Assembly: GCA_964343805.1 (NCBI GenBank)
Contig: CAYFLR010000050.1
Location: 1-42,480, forward strand
Reading direction: 5' to 3'
Source of the DNA: CAYFLR01 sp964343805
Lineage (GTDB): Bacteria > Bdellovibrionota_B > Oligoflexia > CAYFLR01
DNA length: 42,480 bases
Of this stretch, positions 1-9,032 are shown in pieces (position 1 is the first letter of the stretch; each line of letters begins with the position of its first letter). The notes under the pieces were generated by a model, which searched no databases, had not been told where the DNA came from, and saw only the letters and a program-made list of their open reading frames with translations. The translations under genes and the position numbers were made by a program.

Positions 1-1586
1 CAGACTATACTCCCATATTTCTTTCCGAGGTGCCCGACCTATTTCGTAAGAAAATGGTTCCTATCGATATTGCTTTTATCCAAGTTTCATTACCGGATGA
101 TCATGGTCATGTGAGTTTGGGAATCAGTGTAGACATTGTCAAATCCGCCTGTCAGGTGGCCAAGGTGATAGTAGCGCAAGTGAACTCAAAGATGCCCCGA
201 GTTCATGGAGATAGTTTTATCCACCTAGATGATATTGATATGGTAGTGGTTCAAGATGAGGAACTCCTCGAGTTTGCCTCTCCTCCATCCAATGAGGCCA
301 TTGACAAAATAGGAGAGGATGTGCCTCGCATAGTGGAGGATGGAGATACCATTCAAGTGGGTTATGGAAATCTACCCAATGCCGTAGTTAAAAATTTAAA
401 AGGGAAAAAACACTTAGGGGTTCATACTGAGCTCATATCCGATGGAATTGTGGAACTGATGAAACAGGGGGTGGTGGATAATACCCGAAAAACCGTGAAT
501 CATGGTAAAACGGTAGCCGCCTTTTGCATGGGGAGTCGGTCTACTTACGAATACCTTCATGATAATCCAGCCATTCAATTTAGACCCATTGATATTACTA
601 ATAACCCTTTAAATATTGCCAAACATAAAAATATGGTGGCCATTAATAGTGCGTTGCAAATTGATTTAACCGGGCAGGCCACTGCCGAATCCATAGGGAG
701 CTCTTTCTATAGTAGTATTGGGGGGCAAGCGGATTTTATGCGGGGAGCCGTTCTCGCCAAAAGAGGTAAAACCATTTTGACCTTGCAATCCACTGCTGAG
801 GGAGGAGAGCTTTCTCGGATTGTTCCTCAGATGAGTGAAGGGACAGGGATATCTCTGATTAGAGGAGATGTGCACTATATTGTTACCGAGTATGGAATTG
901 CCTACTTGCATAACAAAAACATCAGAGAAAGAGCCATGGAACTCATTTCCATTGCTCACCCTAAATTCAGGCCAGGCTTGATTCAAGAGGCCAAGAAAAG
1001 AAACCTAATTTTTCAAGATCAGGCTTTTATACCGGGTAAGAAGGGAGAATACCCCGAAGAGATAGAGAGTTTTAGAACCACTAAAAAAGGAGTGGAGATC
1101 TTTTTTAGACCGGTGAGAATGAAAGATGAACCTCTGCTCAAAGAGTTCTTTTACTCACTCTCTGATGAGAGTCTCTACACTCGGTTTATTTCTACTCGCA
1201 AAGATATGCCCCATGAGAGACTCCAAGACTTTGTAATCATAGACTACACCAAGGAGATGGTAATTTTAGCTATCAGTAAACAGCATAATAAAGAGACCAT
1301 TTTAGGAGTGGGTCAATATGGAATTCATTTGCCCTCTCATACTGCGGAAGTGGCTTTTGTAGTAAGGGATGATGAGCAGGAGCAAGGAATTGGTGGTGAA
1401 CTGCTCAACTATTTAGTATTCTTAGCTAGGAAAAAAGGTCTTTTAGGATTTACAGCTGAAGTATTGAGACACAATACACCCATGTTGCATTTGTTTGAGA
1501 AAGCGGGATTTGAAGAGAGTCACCACAGTGTGATGGATGATCCCTCCACCTGCAAATTGCAACTCACATTTCGAGGTAATGTATGA
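1..1586 (+). CDS. Acetyl-CoA hydrolase/CoA-transferase fused to GNAT acetyltransferase (5' partial)
   Basis: Transfers CoA between acyl-CoA and a carboxylate such as acetate or 4-hydroxybutyrate, and carries a C-terminal acetyl-CoA-dependent acyltransferase domain. The frame is open to the left edge: codons from base 3 read DYTPIFLSEVPDLF, typical of this family, so the GTG at 30 is an internal Val and the true start lies upstream. Family motifs are SIGGQADFMRGA (about 715-750), VTEYGIAYL (about 885-910) and IAHPKFRPGL (about 950-980). Where I recall many relatives reading SALEVDLTGQ, this protein has SALQIDLTGQ (about 650-680); I am not certain that Glu is the catalytic one. The GNAT part runs from about 1090 to 1570 and includes the acetyl-CoA loop DDEQEQGIGGEL. 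The stop overlaps the next start by 4 bases (ATGA), so translation is probably coupled. Confidence 0.9.
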   Translation, partial: DYTPIFLSEVPDLFRKKMVPIDIAFIQVSLPDDHGHVSLGISVDIVKSACQVAKVIVAQVNSKMPRVHGDSFIHLDDIDMVVVQDEELLEFASPPSNEAIDKIGEDVPRIVEDGDTIQVGYGNLPNAVVKNLKGKKHLGVHTELISDGIVELMKQGVVDNTRKTVNHGKTVAAFCMGSRSTYEYLHDNPAIQFRPIDITNNPLNIAKHKNMVAINSALQIDLTGQATAESIGSSFYSSIGGQADFMRGAVLAKRGKTILTLQSTAEGGELSRIVPQMSEGTGISLIRGDVHYIVTEYGIAYLHNKNIRERAMELISIAHPKFRPGLIQEAKKRNLIFQDQAFIPGKKGEYPEEIESFRTTKKGVEIFFRPVRMKDEPLLKEFFYSLSDESLYTRFISTRKDMPHERLQDFVIIDYTKEMVILAISKQHNKETILGVGQYGIHLPSHTAEVAFVVRDDEQEQGIGGELLNYLVFLARKKGLLGFTAEVLRHNTPMLHLFEKAGFEESHHSVMDDPSTCKLQLTFRGNV

Positions 1587-3697
1587 CAGCAAAAGACGCT
1601 CAAATTAAGTATCTTTTTTCTCCGCGGGGGATTGCCGTGATTGGTGCTTCCGGTAAAAAAGGGAAAATTGGATACAGCATTGTGGATAATATAATCTCCA
1701 ATGGCTACGAAGGAGAGGTTTATCCGGTGAACCCCAAAGGGGGAGAAATTCTTGGTCGCAAGGCCTATGCTTCTATAGGAGAAATAGCAGGGCCGGTGGA
1801 TCTCGCCACAATAACCATTCCTGCCAAGTTTGTGGTAAAGGCGGTGGAGGAGTGTGGCAAGAAAGGGGTTAAATTTCTCTCTATTATCACTTCAGGTTTT
1901 TCAGAAGTTGGAAATTTAAAAGAGGAAAACGAAATTCTTGCCCTAGCGGATAAATATGGGATGCGAGTTTTAGGTCCCAATATTTTTGGTATTTACTGTG
2001 CTGGGGCCAGGATGAATGCCACTTTTGGACCCAAAGACGTAACCCCGGGAAGTGTGGCTATTATTACTCAAAGTGGAGCTTTGGGTATTGCCATGATTGG
2101 GAAAACTCAGGTGGAGAAAATTGGTCTTTCCGCAGTCGTATCGGTGGGAGATAAATCAGATATTGATGAGGCTGATCTAGTAGAGTATTTGATGGAGGAT
2201 GAATCTACCAAAGTGATCCTGATGTATATTGAAGGAATCAAAAAGGGGAGGCGCTTGGTTTCGGTGTTGAACCGTGCCTCTGCTCTTAAACCTGTCATTG
2301 TTATTAAATCGGGTCGTTCAGCACGAGGGGCTTTGGCTGCCGCATCTCATACCGGATCTTTAGCAGGGGCGGATGAAGTATTTTCAGATATTATGAATCA
2401 ATGTGGTGTTCACCGTGCCACCAGTATTCAAGAGGCTCTCAATTGGGCTAAATATCTATCAAGTGCTCCAGCTCCTCAAGGTGAAAACTGTGTGATTATC
2501 ACCAATGGGGGAGGAATCGGAGTGCTGGCAGCAGATGCCTGTGAGCTTTATGATATTAATTTATTCGATAATCAGGACACCCTTAAAGAGGCCTTTTCTA
2601 CCTCGGTGCCTGACTTTGGATCGGTTAAAAATCCGGTGGATATCACTGGTGGAGCCACCATTGCTGATTACAAGAACTCCATTGGCGAGGCATTTAAACA
2701 CCCAGAAATTCATTCCATTATCTGCTTAGGCTGTGAAACTGCCATGCTGAACGCCCAAACCTTTAAGGAGGTTTTTAGCGAAATTCATAAAAAACATGGA
2801 AAAGATAAAACGGTGGTTTACTCCTTTTTTGGCGGAGAGGCTTTAGAGCAAAGTATTATGGATCTCAAAAAAGAAGGGGTTCCAATCTATACAGATGTTT
2901 ATGAGGCTATTAGCTGTCTCGGCGAAAAATATAAAAACTACCGTCATCAATCCCATCCTGCTACGGTAGGAAATACTAAAGACAGTGTGCCGGTTGCAGA
3001 AATTAATACGATTCTAGAAGAGGTTAAAAAAGAGGGGAGAAACTTCTTACTAGCGGGTGAAGCACGAGAGGTAATGAACCTTGCCGGAATTACTATTCCA
3101 AAAAGTAAGGTGGCAAAAACGGTCAAAGATGCCGTTCAATTTGCAGATGAAATTGGCTATCCGGTTGTCTTGAAGGTAGTCTCAAAAGACATTATTCATA
3201 AGAGTGATGCGGGAGGAATAGCTCTCGATCTGCAAGATAAAAAAGAGGTTCTTGATGCCTATCAATCGATTCTCCATAGCTGTAAACAATACAAATCAGA
3301 TGCCTATATTACTGGAATCGAGGTGTGTGAAATGGTGCAGCCTGGACTGGAAACCATTGTGGGGGGGAGAAAAGATGAAGTCTTTGGCCCCATCGTGATG
3401 TTCGGATTGGGTGGTATTTATGTGGAGGTATTAAAGGATATATCATTTAGAGGATTGCCTACTTCTAAATCAGAAATATCTAAGATGATCCGTTCTATAA
3501 ATACCTATCCCCTCCTGTTAGGAGTTCGAGGAGAGGAACAAAAAGATATTAATGGAGTGGTTGATGTGATCTACCGAATTTCTACCATGATCAACCAGTG
3601 TGAACTTATTACCGATATTGAATTAAATCCTCTCATCGCCTACGAAGAGGGTGATGGGATCAAAGCGGTGGACGCACGGATTTTAATTCAAGGCTAG
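1583..3697 (+). CDS. ADP-forming acetate/acyl-CoA ligase, fused alpha and beta subunits
   Basis: Interconverts acyl-CoA + ADP + phosphate with acid + CoA + ATP in the cytoplasm. Order of domains: CoA-binding Rossmann domain at the N terminus (GIAVIGASGKKGKIG), succinyl-CoA-ligase-like flavodoxin domains (ITQSGALG), and an ATP-grasp domain in roughly the last 220 residues. The expected phosphohistidine is present in SHTGSLAG (His256), as is the ATP-grasp histidine in DIIHKSDAGG (His539), so it looks catalytically competent, unlike PatZ-type acetyltransferases whose ligase domain is inactive. At 704 residues it has the normal length for a fused protein. It overlaps the CoA-transferase-GNAT gene by 4 bases and lies 16 bases before the DRTGG gene. 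The substrate could be acetate, propionate or a branched acid; the sequence does not settle this. Confidence 0.92.
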   Translation: MTAKDAQIKYLFSPRGIAVIGASGKKGKIGYSIVDNIISNGYEGEVYPVNPKGGEILGRKAYASIGEIAGPVDLATITIPAKFVVKAVEECGKKGVKFLSIITSGFSEVGNLKEENEILALADKYGMRVLGPNIFGIYCAGARMNATFGPKDVTPGSVAIITQSGALGIAMIGKTQVEKIGLSAVVSVGDKSDIDEADLVEYLMEDESTKVILMYIEGIKKGRRLVSVLNRASALKPVIVIKSGRSARGALAAASHTGSLAGADEVFSDIMNQCGVHRATSIQEALNWAKYLSSAPAPQGENCVIITNGGGIGVLAADACELYDINLFDNQDTLKEAFSTSVPDFGSVKNPVDITGGATIADYKNSIGEAFKHPEIHSIICLGCETAMLNAQTFKEVFSEIHKKHGKDKTVVYSFFGGEALEQSIMDLKKEGVPIYTDVYEAISCLGEKYKNYRHQSHPATVGNTKDSVPVAEINTILEEVKKEGRNFLLAGEAREVMNLAGITIPKSKVAKTVKDAVQFADEIGYPVVLKVVSKDIIHKSDAGGIALDLQDKKEVLDAYQSILHSCKQYKSDAYITGIEVCEMVQPGLETIVGGRKDEVFGPIVMFGLGGIYVEVLKDISFRGLPTSKSEISKMIRSINTYPLLLGVRGEEQKDINGVVDVIYRISTMINQCELITDIELNPLIAYEEGDGIKAVDARILIQG

Positions 3698-3713
3698 ATA
3701 TAAGGAGCTTAAA

Positions 3714-4745
3714 ATGAGCAAGCGATTTTTATTTCTTTCTCTAAAAAACAATGTTGGAAAGACCACCTCTATTCTGTCCATGGCAAAAATATTAGGAAAG
3801 CCCTGTTCCTACTATAAACCCATTGGTGATCGACTCCTCTATAAAAAGAAAAGGCTTTGGGATTACGACGCCTCAGTGGTGACCAGGCATTTAGAATGCA
3901 CTGAACAACCTGAAGATGTGACCCTCGGTTTTGAGCAATCTAAACTCCGCTATATGTATGATAATGAAAGTATCATTCAAAAACTGAATGAGCTTTTTAG
4001 TGAGGCGGAAAAGCAATCAGAATATATTTTCATTGAAGGCGGGGGCAATCCCTACTTTGGTGCTTCAGTTAATGTTTCTCCGTTGGCCTTGGCCAAGAAA
4101 ACCGATGCCAAACTGATAGTGGTGGTTGCGGGAGAACATGAAGAAATATTAGATCAGCTCTACTACATTCAAAATGAAATGGATCAAGATGCAATTGCTG
4201 GCGTGATCATTAACAAAGTCAAAGAGCTGGAAGATTTTAAAGAGAGTTATGGAGAACAACTAAATGGTTTTAAGTTTAACATTCTAGGTATGATTCCCTT
4301 TTCTAAACAGTTAGATAGAATCTCCTTAAGGTTGGTAGTAGATACTCTCATGGGAAAAGTTCTTGCCGGCGAAGACCTGCTCAATCGTGAAGTGGAAAAG
4401 ATTTTTATTGGAGCCATGTCGGTAAATGAAGTGCTAAAAAAGAAATACTTTCAAACCCCCGACTCTTTGGTAATTACCAGTGGAGATCGCAGTGACATTA
4501 TTTTAGCAGCCATCGAAAGCCAAATTGCTGGAGTGGTTTTAACCAATAATATTATTCCTCCTTCAAGTGTAATTTCTAGAGCCGTCGATGCGGGGATACC
4601 GCTTATCTTGGCGTCGAATGACACTCATTCGGTGGCTAAAATTATCGATGATATAGAGCCACTTTTGAATGCTGATAACAGGGAAAACATAGAACATGCT
4701 ATTCATCTTTTTCAAGAGAGTTCCAGCTTACATGATATAGGCTAA
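3714..4745 (+). CDS. BioD-like P-loop/DRTGG domain protein (phosphotransacetylase N-terminal-like)
   Basis: Resembles the regulatory N-terminal part of long bacterial phosphotransacetylases (COG0857-type): a dethiobiotin-synthetase-like P-loop domain followed by a DRTGG domain. The nucleotide loop is at residues 10-18 (LKNNVGKTT). The DRTGG part begins near residue 220 and contains ITSGDRSDIILAA. There is no catalytic PTA_PTB domain after it, so it should not make acetyl phosphate itself. Stand-alone proteins of this type sit beside ADP-forming acetyl-CoA synthetases in some archaea, the same arrangement as here. A sensing or allosteric role for the ligase/transferase pair is inference. AAGGAGC lies just upstream of the ATG. 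Confidence 0.8.
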   Translation: MSKRFLFLSLKNNVGKTTSILSMAKILGKPCSYYKPIGDRLLYKKKRLWDYDASVVTRHLECTEQPEDVTLGFEQSKLRYMYDNESIIQKLNELFSEAEKQSEYIFIEGGGNPYFGASVNVSPLALAKKTDAKLIVVVAGEHEEILDQLYYIQNEMDQDAIAGVIINKVKELEDFKESYGEQLNGFKFNILGMIPFSKQLDRISLRLVVDTLMGKVLAGEDLLNREVEKIFIGAMSVNEVLKKKYFQTPDSLVITSGDRSDIILAAIESQIAGVVLTNNIIPPSSVISRAVDAGIPLILASNDTHSVAKIIDDIEPLLNADNRENIEHAIHLFQESSSLHDIG

Positions 4746-4758
4746 AGAGGGGATCCTT

Positions 4759-5697
4759 ATGAAGAATAAATTACTCTATCTCTTTCATGAAATCTTTTTA
4801 GAGCATGAAACCAGGGAGCATCCTGAAAATAAAAATAGGTTGATTTCCATTAATAAAGCTTTAGCTGATTTTGATCAAAAAGATAAAATTGAGCAGGTAT
4901 CTCCTCGCATGGCAACCAAAGAGGAGATCTCCTTGGCCCATGATCCAAACTATATGGATCGAATTGCAGATACCATTAGTAAGAGCATGATGTTTTTAGA
5001 CTCTATGGATACAGTCATTTCTCCCAAGTCTTTGGATGCAGCTCTGTACGCAGCGGGAGCAGGCTTAACGGCTGCCGATAAAATTATGAGTGGAGATTTT
5101 GATCGAGCCTTTTGTGCGGTGAGACCTCCCGGGCATCATGCGGAATACGATCATGCGATGGGCTTTTGTCTTTTTAATAATGTGGCACTGACCGCTCGTT
5201 ATTTACAACAAAAGCATGGCATAAAAAAGGTACTCATTTTAGATTATGATGTGCATCATGGGAATGGCACAGAACACTGCTTTTACTCAGATAGTAGTGT
5301 TTATTATATAAGTCTGCATCAATATCCTAATTTTCCAGGAACAGGTTTAGATTCTGAAAAAGGCCAGGGTGAGGGTGAGGGGTTTAATTTAAACATTCCT
5401 TTACCTGCTGGAACAGGAAATGAGAAATTTATGGAGCAAATGGAAAACAAAGTTATTCCCACAATAAATGACTTTGCTCCAGAGGTAATTCTATTGTCCA
5501 GTGGGTTTGATGCTCACCAGATGGACCCTCTTGCGGGTCTCAATCTGACATCCAATTCTTATAAAGAGATTATAAAGCTCATTGTGGAAAACTCTGTTTC
5601 TGCAGAGGGTCGTATTATATCCTTCTTAGAGGGGGGCTATGATCTAGATGCCCTAGCTGAATCGGTTATCTGTCATCTAGAAGCATTAATGGCTTAA
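4759..5697 (+). CDS. Histone deacetylase-family (AcuC/acetylpolyamine amidohydrolase-like) deacetylase
   Basis: Zinc-dependent amidohydrolase predicted to remove acyl groups from lysines or polyamines in the cytoplasm. The catalytic set is intact: tandem histidines H126-H127 in RPPGHHAE, metal ligands D164 and H166 in DYDVHHGNG, the third metal ligand D251 in GFDAHQMDP, and the late EGGYDLDAL motif. At 312 residues it has normal family length. It is the last gene of the CoA-transferase-GNAT/acyl-CoA ligase/DRTGG operon, 13 bases after the previous stop, with GAGGGGATCC before the ATG. Co-transcription with an acetyltransferase domain suggests it reverses acetylation made by the first gene, but acetoin or polyamine substrates are equally possible. 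Its stop overlaps the convergent gene's stop within TTAA. Confidence 0.93.
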   Translation: MKNKLLYLFHEIFLEHETREHPENKNRLISINKALADFDQKDKIEQVSPRMATKEEISLAHDPNYMDRIADTISKSMMFLDSMDTVISPKSLDAALYAAGAGLTAADKIMSGDFDRAFCAVRPPGHHAEYDHAMGFCLFNNVALTARYLQQKHGIKKVLILDYDVHHGNGTEHCFYSDSSVYYISLHQYPNFPGTGLDSEKGQGEGEGFNLNIPLPAGTGNEKFMEQMENKVIPTINDFAPEVILLSSGFDAHQMDPLAGLNLTSNSYKEIIKLIVENSVSAEGRIISFLEGGYDLDALAESVICHLEALMA

Positions 5698-6326
5698 TCT
5701 TCACAAGGGTTGTGGCCAAAACCATCATATCTACAAGCGTTTTCAGCAGCTTCAATTTCAGCTAATTTATTTTTATAACCATCGATTCGCTCTTGAATCA
5801 GATTACGAGTTGAACCCAAATTACTACGGGGGCAGAGGCGATTGGCTTGGCTGTACTCATCCATAATCTGCAATTGTTTCTCACTGCAGATAATTCTTTG
5901 GTAAAGTCGTGTTTTTTGTCTATAGGATTGATTAACTAGAAAATGGAGAGCCATCACACCAAAGGATCCGGGGGCAATAAGACTTCTTTCATAGTAAGTT
6001 AAAAACTTTGGCCAATCGACGCTATGAAAATCTTCTCCAACGGAAAGGAGAACAGAACCTTCTTGATCACCACTTTCATCTTGGAGGTTTAATTGAAAAC
6101 TACACTCATAGTAACGATCTCTTTTGAATAGGGATCTTTTAATGACGCGTTTTACATAACGCAGCTTGGGGTTAATGCTATTTAAACAGGTATTTTCAGG
6201 GGCATTAATTTCAGTGGTGAAAACTTTGGACATATCGGCGAGGTCTTGGTCGGTTACCTCGGCGGATAGAGTGGTAAAGCTCAGAAATAAGCTGATTAAT
6301 AAAGTGCTAAAAACTGGAAAAGACAT
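5694..6326 (-). CDS. Secreted Cys-containing protein of unknown function
   Basis: I recognise no family. The first 22 or so residues form a Sec signal peptide (FSTLLISLFLSFTTLSAE, cleavage probably after LSA). The mature part is about 188 residues, mixed in composition, with six cysteines (CLNS, YECSF, IICSE, RLCPR, NACRY, NPCED) that could form disulfides in the periplasm or outside the cell. The start is supported by AAGGAG seven bases before the ATG. The stop shares TTAA with the convergent deacetylase gene, so no terminator fits between them. The upstream side is a 127-base AT-rich gap before the next minus-strand gene. Confidence 0.75.
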   Translation of the reverse strand: MSFPVFSTLLISLFLSFTTLSAEVTDQDLADMSKVFTTEINAPENTCLNSINPKLRYVKRVIKRSLFKRDRYYECSFQLNLQDESGDQEGSVLLSVGEDFHSVDWPKFLTYYERSLIAPGSFGVMALHFLVNQSYRQKTRLYQRIICSEKQLQIMDEYSQANRLCPRSNLGSTRNLIQERIDGYKNKLAEIEAAENACRYDGFGHNPCED

Positions 6327-6453
6327 GGGATTTCTCCTTCAGTGTTGTGGGTGTTGAAACAATAACCTTCCGGGCAATGCTTATAACTTAGTAGTTGGTA
6401 AAAAGTCAAATAATATTATAAAAAAATATTAATTACGGTTAACAAATTGAGAA

Positions 6454-6828
6454 TCATTTGGGTAGAGAGATACAACTTGGATACCCACTCGTTGTCCAGC
6501 CTGCCTTTGAAAGGTAAATGGCACCAGTCTGTGGGTCTGTAAACTTATTTGCAAATACCTTAATGATTCGGTAGGTGCATACATGGGAATCTGTAGTGTA
6601 TTTGGCTTTATAGACGGTGGGAATACTTTGGAATGATGTGCTGAGAGAGAGTTCCACTTCCCCATTTATACAGGATACAACTTCGAATCCATCATAATCA
6701 CTTAAAAAGTATTGATTTTGTTTGCATAAATTTTTTGGAGAACTCACCTCTTCTAAACTAAGGGGAGCGCTGGCATAGATTATCTGTGAAAGAAATAAAA
6801 CGGTTAGTAGTGTCATTAATTTGTACAT
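6454..6828 (-). CDS. Small secreted protein of unknown function
   Basis: A 124-residue protein with a clear signal peptide (LMTLLTVLFLSQIIYASA, cleavage after YASA). The mature chain has four cysteines (LCKQ, SCIN, VCTY, SCIS), enough for two disulfides, and reads as a compact beta-rich domain. The start is supported by an AGGAGG box (6833-6839 region) seven bases upstream. It is divergent from the LysR-type gene at 6917, with an 88-base shared intergenic region, so that regulator could act on it. A frame running 6429-6665 on the same strand is a shadow of this gene. No family was recognised. Confidence 0.7.
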   Translation of the reverse strand: MYKLMTLLTVLFLSQIIYASAPLSLEEVSSPKNLCKQNQYFLSDYDGFEVVSCINGEVELSLSTSFQSIPTVYKAKYTTDSHVCTYRIIKVFANKFTDPQTGAIYLSKAGWTTSGYPSCISLPK

Positions 6829-6916
6829 ATCATCACCTCCTGGCTGCTCTTATAACGGAAGTGTGGTATTATAGGAAATAGAATAAAAAGTATTAAATAT
6901 TCTAATAATTAGAACT

Positions 6917-7726
6917 ATGAATTATTACAATTACTTTCCAGTGTTTTTAGTGGTTGCAGAGCAGCTCAATTTTTCTAAGGCAGCAAAACAACTTCGCATT
7001 GCGCCATCTGCGGTGAGTCGGCAAATTAAATTGCTAGAACACAATATGAAAGTAGAGCTCTTTATTAGAAGTCCACATAATGTGACTTTAACCAGTGAAG
7101 GTCAGTTGCTTTTCAATAATTTGCAGACTTTTGATAGTTGGCTGCACTCAACCTTTCCAGTATTTAAAGATAAATTGCTCCGCATTGGCTGTATGCAAAA
7201 CATTTATGAATCAAAAATTGGTGCTATTTTAGAGCATCCAAAATATCGAAAGTTAAATATTAAAATTACTATAGGTCGAGGCCACCTTTTAGCTAAACAG
7301 CTGAGGAGTGGAGGAATTGACCTGGTCATTTCTAATGTTTTTATGGATGATGCTCTTATTACCTCTAGGAGGTTGTATCAAGATCAGTTGGTATGGGTCA
7401 GTCAGCAACCTCTCTCAAAAGCAGATTTAATAAAAGAGCGTCTCATAGTTTATGAACCCTATTTAAAGGTTTATAAAAAATTAAACATTGCAATTCCGGC
7501 CCATTCAATTTCAGTGAATGCTTTCAATACGACTCTCGATTTAGTAAAAAGAAATCTAGGAGTATCAATAATTCCGAAGGGGAATTACATAGAAGAGCAG
7601 GGTTTACATGCTTTGGAAATAGGTGGTGGGCAGGAGGAGTGGATTTATTTCTCTACCTTGAATTACCACACCATGCCTCCATTTATAAATGACTTCTTGG
7701 AAGATGTTATACAGTTTGACACCTAA
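6917..7726 (+). CDS. LysR-family transcriptional regulator
   Basis: DNA-binding activator or repressor. The winged helix-turn-helix occupies about residues 1-60 and shows the LysR pattern (FLVVAEQLNFSKAAKQL, SAVSRQIKLLE, LFIRSPHNVTLTSEG). The rest is a periplasmic-binding-protein-like effector domain (ISNVFMDD, GVSIIPKG), somewhat short at 269 residues in total against about 300 for the family. No good ribosome site is visible directly before the ATG. The gene is divergent from the small secreted protein at 6828; LysR proteins often control a divergent neighbour, but the ligand and targets cannot be deduced here. The stop lies only 4 bases from the convergent VWA gene. Confidence 0.9.
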   Translation: MNYYNYFPVFLVVAEQLNFSKAAKQLRIAPSAVSRQIKLLEHNMKVELFIRSPHNVTLTSEGQLLFNNLQTFDSWLHSTFPVFKDKLLRIGCMQNIYESKIGAILEHPKYRKLNIKITIGRGHLLAKQLRSGGIDLVISNVFMDDALITSRRLYQDQLVWVSQQPLSKADLIKERLIVYEPYLKVYKKLNIAIPAHSISVNAFNTTLDLVKRNLGVSIIPKGNYIEEQGLHALEIGGGQEEWIYFSTLNYHTMPPFINDFLEDVIQFDT

Positions 7727-7730
7727 AGAA

Positions 7731-8822
7731 TTACTCAATTTCTAATTCAATGGTTTTTTCTCCATTATGGATTTTGACAATATGCCCACGATCTATTTTT
7801 TTATTGATGGTTACTTTGTGGACAGACCGAAATAGATTCGCAAGTGGTTTTAAATGAGCTTTAATATTCCTTAAACTGCGTCCATAGAAATAGATACCTC
7901 CCGTTTCTTTGGCCACCTCCTTCATAAATTTCACATCTGATAGCAAGCTGCCTATGATTACAATTGGAATATGTTCTTTTTGGGCTAGACTAAAAAGCTC
8001 TGATTTATCAGTAAATAGGGTACTGCTGTTTTCTCCTCCATCGGTAGCAACAATGAGTACTTTTAGGGGGGTGGTTTTGTTAATGAGGCTATTTAGCCCT
8101 TCACCTATCCCGTCAAAAAGAGCTGTGCTAGTGCGGGATATTTCATTATTTCGTTGCAGTTTATCAGCTAATCCTTCATCGCTGGCAACGAAATCAAAAT
8201 CGGTAATCACGGTATCGGAAAATATCAGGTGATTGCTTTCAAAAACTGATGTGAAAGAGGTTGCAGTAAATAGATCTTGGAATATTTCAACCGACACATC
8301 AATATCTTTATCAAACATACTGCCACTATAGTCGAGTACGGTAGAGATAGAAATGAGTACATCTTGGTTATTTTGAACATGAGAAATGGAGAAATCTGCA
8401 GGATCCAGTGTGATAGTATCTGTGTCTGTATGTAGACTAAGGGTAAAGTTATTTGAGTTTGAGAGATTAACCGGCGGTTCCTTATCGGAATTTAAAGAAC
8501 TAAAATAGATATGAGTGGAGGTTTCCTCTTTCTGGCTTCCCAAATTAATGAAAGCTGATTGCAAATTGTCCACTGATTTAGGTAGGAGATCTTGGATGGC
8601 TGCCCGGCATTTTCTGGAGAAACTATTTTTCTTAGCTAAATCTTCAACTCTGGAAACCCCGCACTCTTTTGCGATGCCAGTCACGGTTTTAGTTACTTTT
8701 TCTACAATGTCTGGCTGGGGTGGAGTTTGATTGTCGTTATTGTTATCATTTTCTGAGGAAATCACTCCAGTGCATGAAAGTTGAAATGTGAGAATTGTTA
8801 ATATAATAAGTAGTTGTTTCAT
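7731..8822 (-). CDS. Lipoprotein with von Willebrand factor A domain
   Basis: Predicted envelope lipoprotein that binds a metal ion and probably a protein partner. The N terminus is a lipoprotein signal with lipobox FQLSC, followed by an Asn/Asp-rich linker. A helical segment with four or so cysteines precedes the VWA domain, whose MIDAS motif DYSGS lies near residue 165 and whose later metal-site loop is ATDGG. A degenerate basic C-terminal stretch (FRSVHKVTINKKIDRGHIVKI) follows the domain. The start is supported by GAGAGGT six bases upstream. It stands alone between a LysR gene and a 210-base intergenic region. The ligand is unknown. Confidence 0.85.
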   Translation of the reverse strand: MKQLLIILTILTFQLSCTGVISSENDNNNDNQTPPQPDIVEKVTKTVTGIAKECGVSRVEDLAKKNSFSRKCRAAIQDLLPKSVDNLQSAFINLGSQKEETSTHIYFSSLNSDKEPPVNLSNSNNFTLSLHTDTDTITLDPADFSISHVQNNQDVLISISTVLDYSGSMFDKDIDVSVEIFQDLFTATSFTSVFESNHLIFSDTVITDFDFVASDEGLADKLQRNNEISRTSTALFDGIGEGLNSLINKTTPLKVLIVATDGGENSSTLFTDKSELFSLAQKEHIPIVIIGSLLSDVKFMKEVAKETGGIYFYGRSLRNIKAHLKPLANLFRSVHKVTINKKIDRGHIVKIHNGEKTIELEIE

Positions 8823-9032
8823 GGTGTTACCTCTCTTCGTAAATTCAGCATCTGCTCCGCTGTTCCATTAGTTCGGACCTTTTCATTTTTACTTAAATAA
8901 ACGCCCTAAAATTTCCTTTTTTTAAGAAAATCTATTGGAATTTCTAAGCCTAAGGAGGTTTAAAAATTTGTGGGCTAAGGAGGGGTTCCTGTGTTAGGAT
9001 TTCGAAGTTATAATCTGGATTAAGGAGGAGAT

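Noticed and set aside
666..986. Minus-strand open frame inside the CoA-transferase gene
   Set aside because: It lies wholly within a well-supported gene, has no ribosome site and no family pattern.
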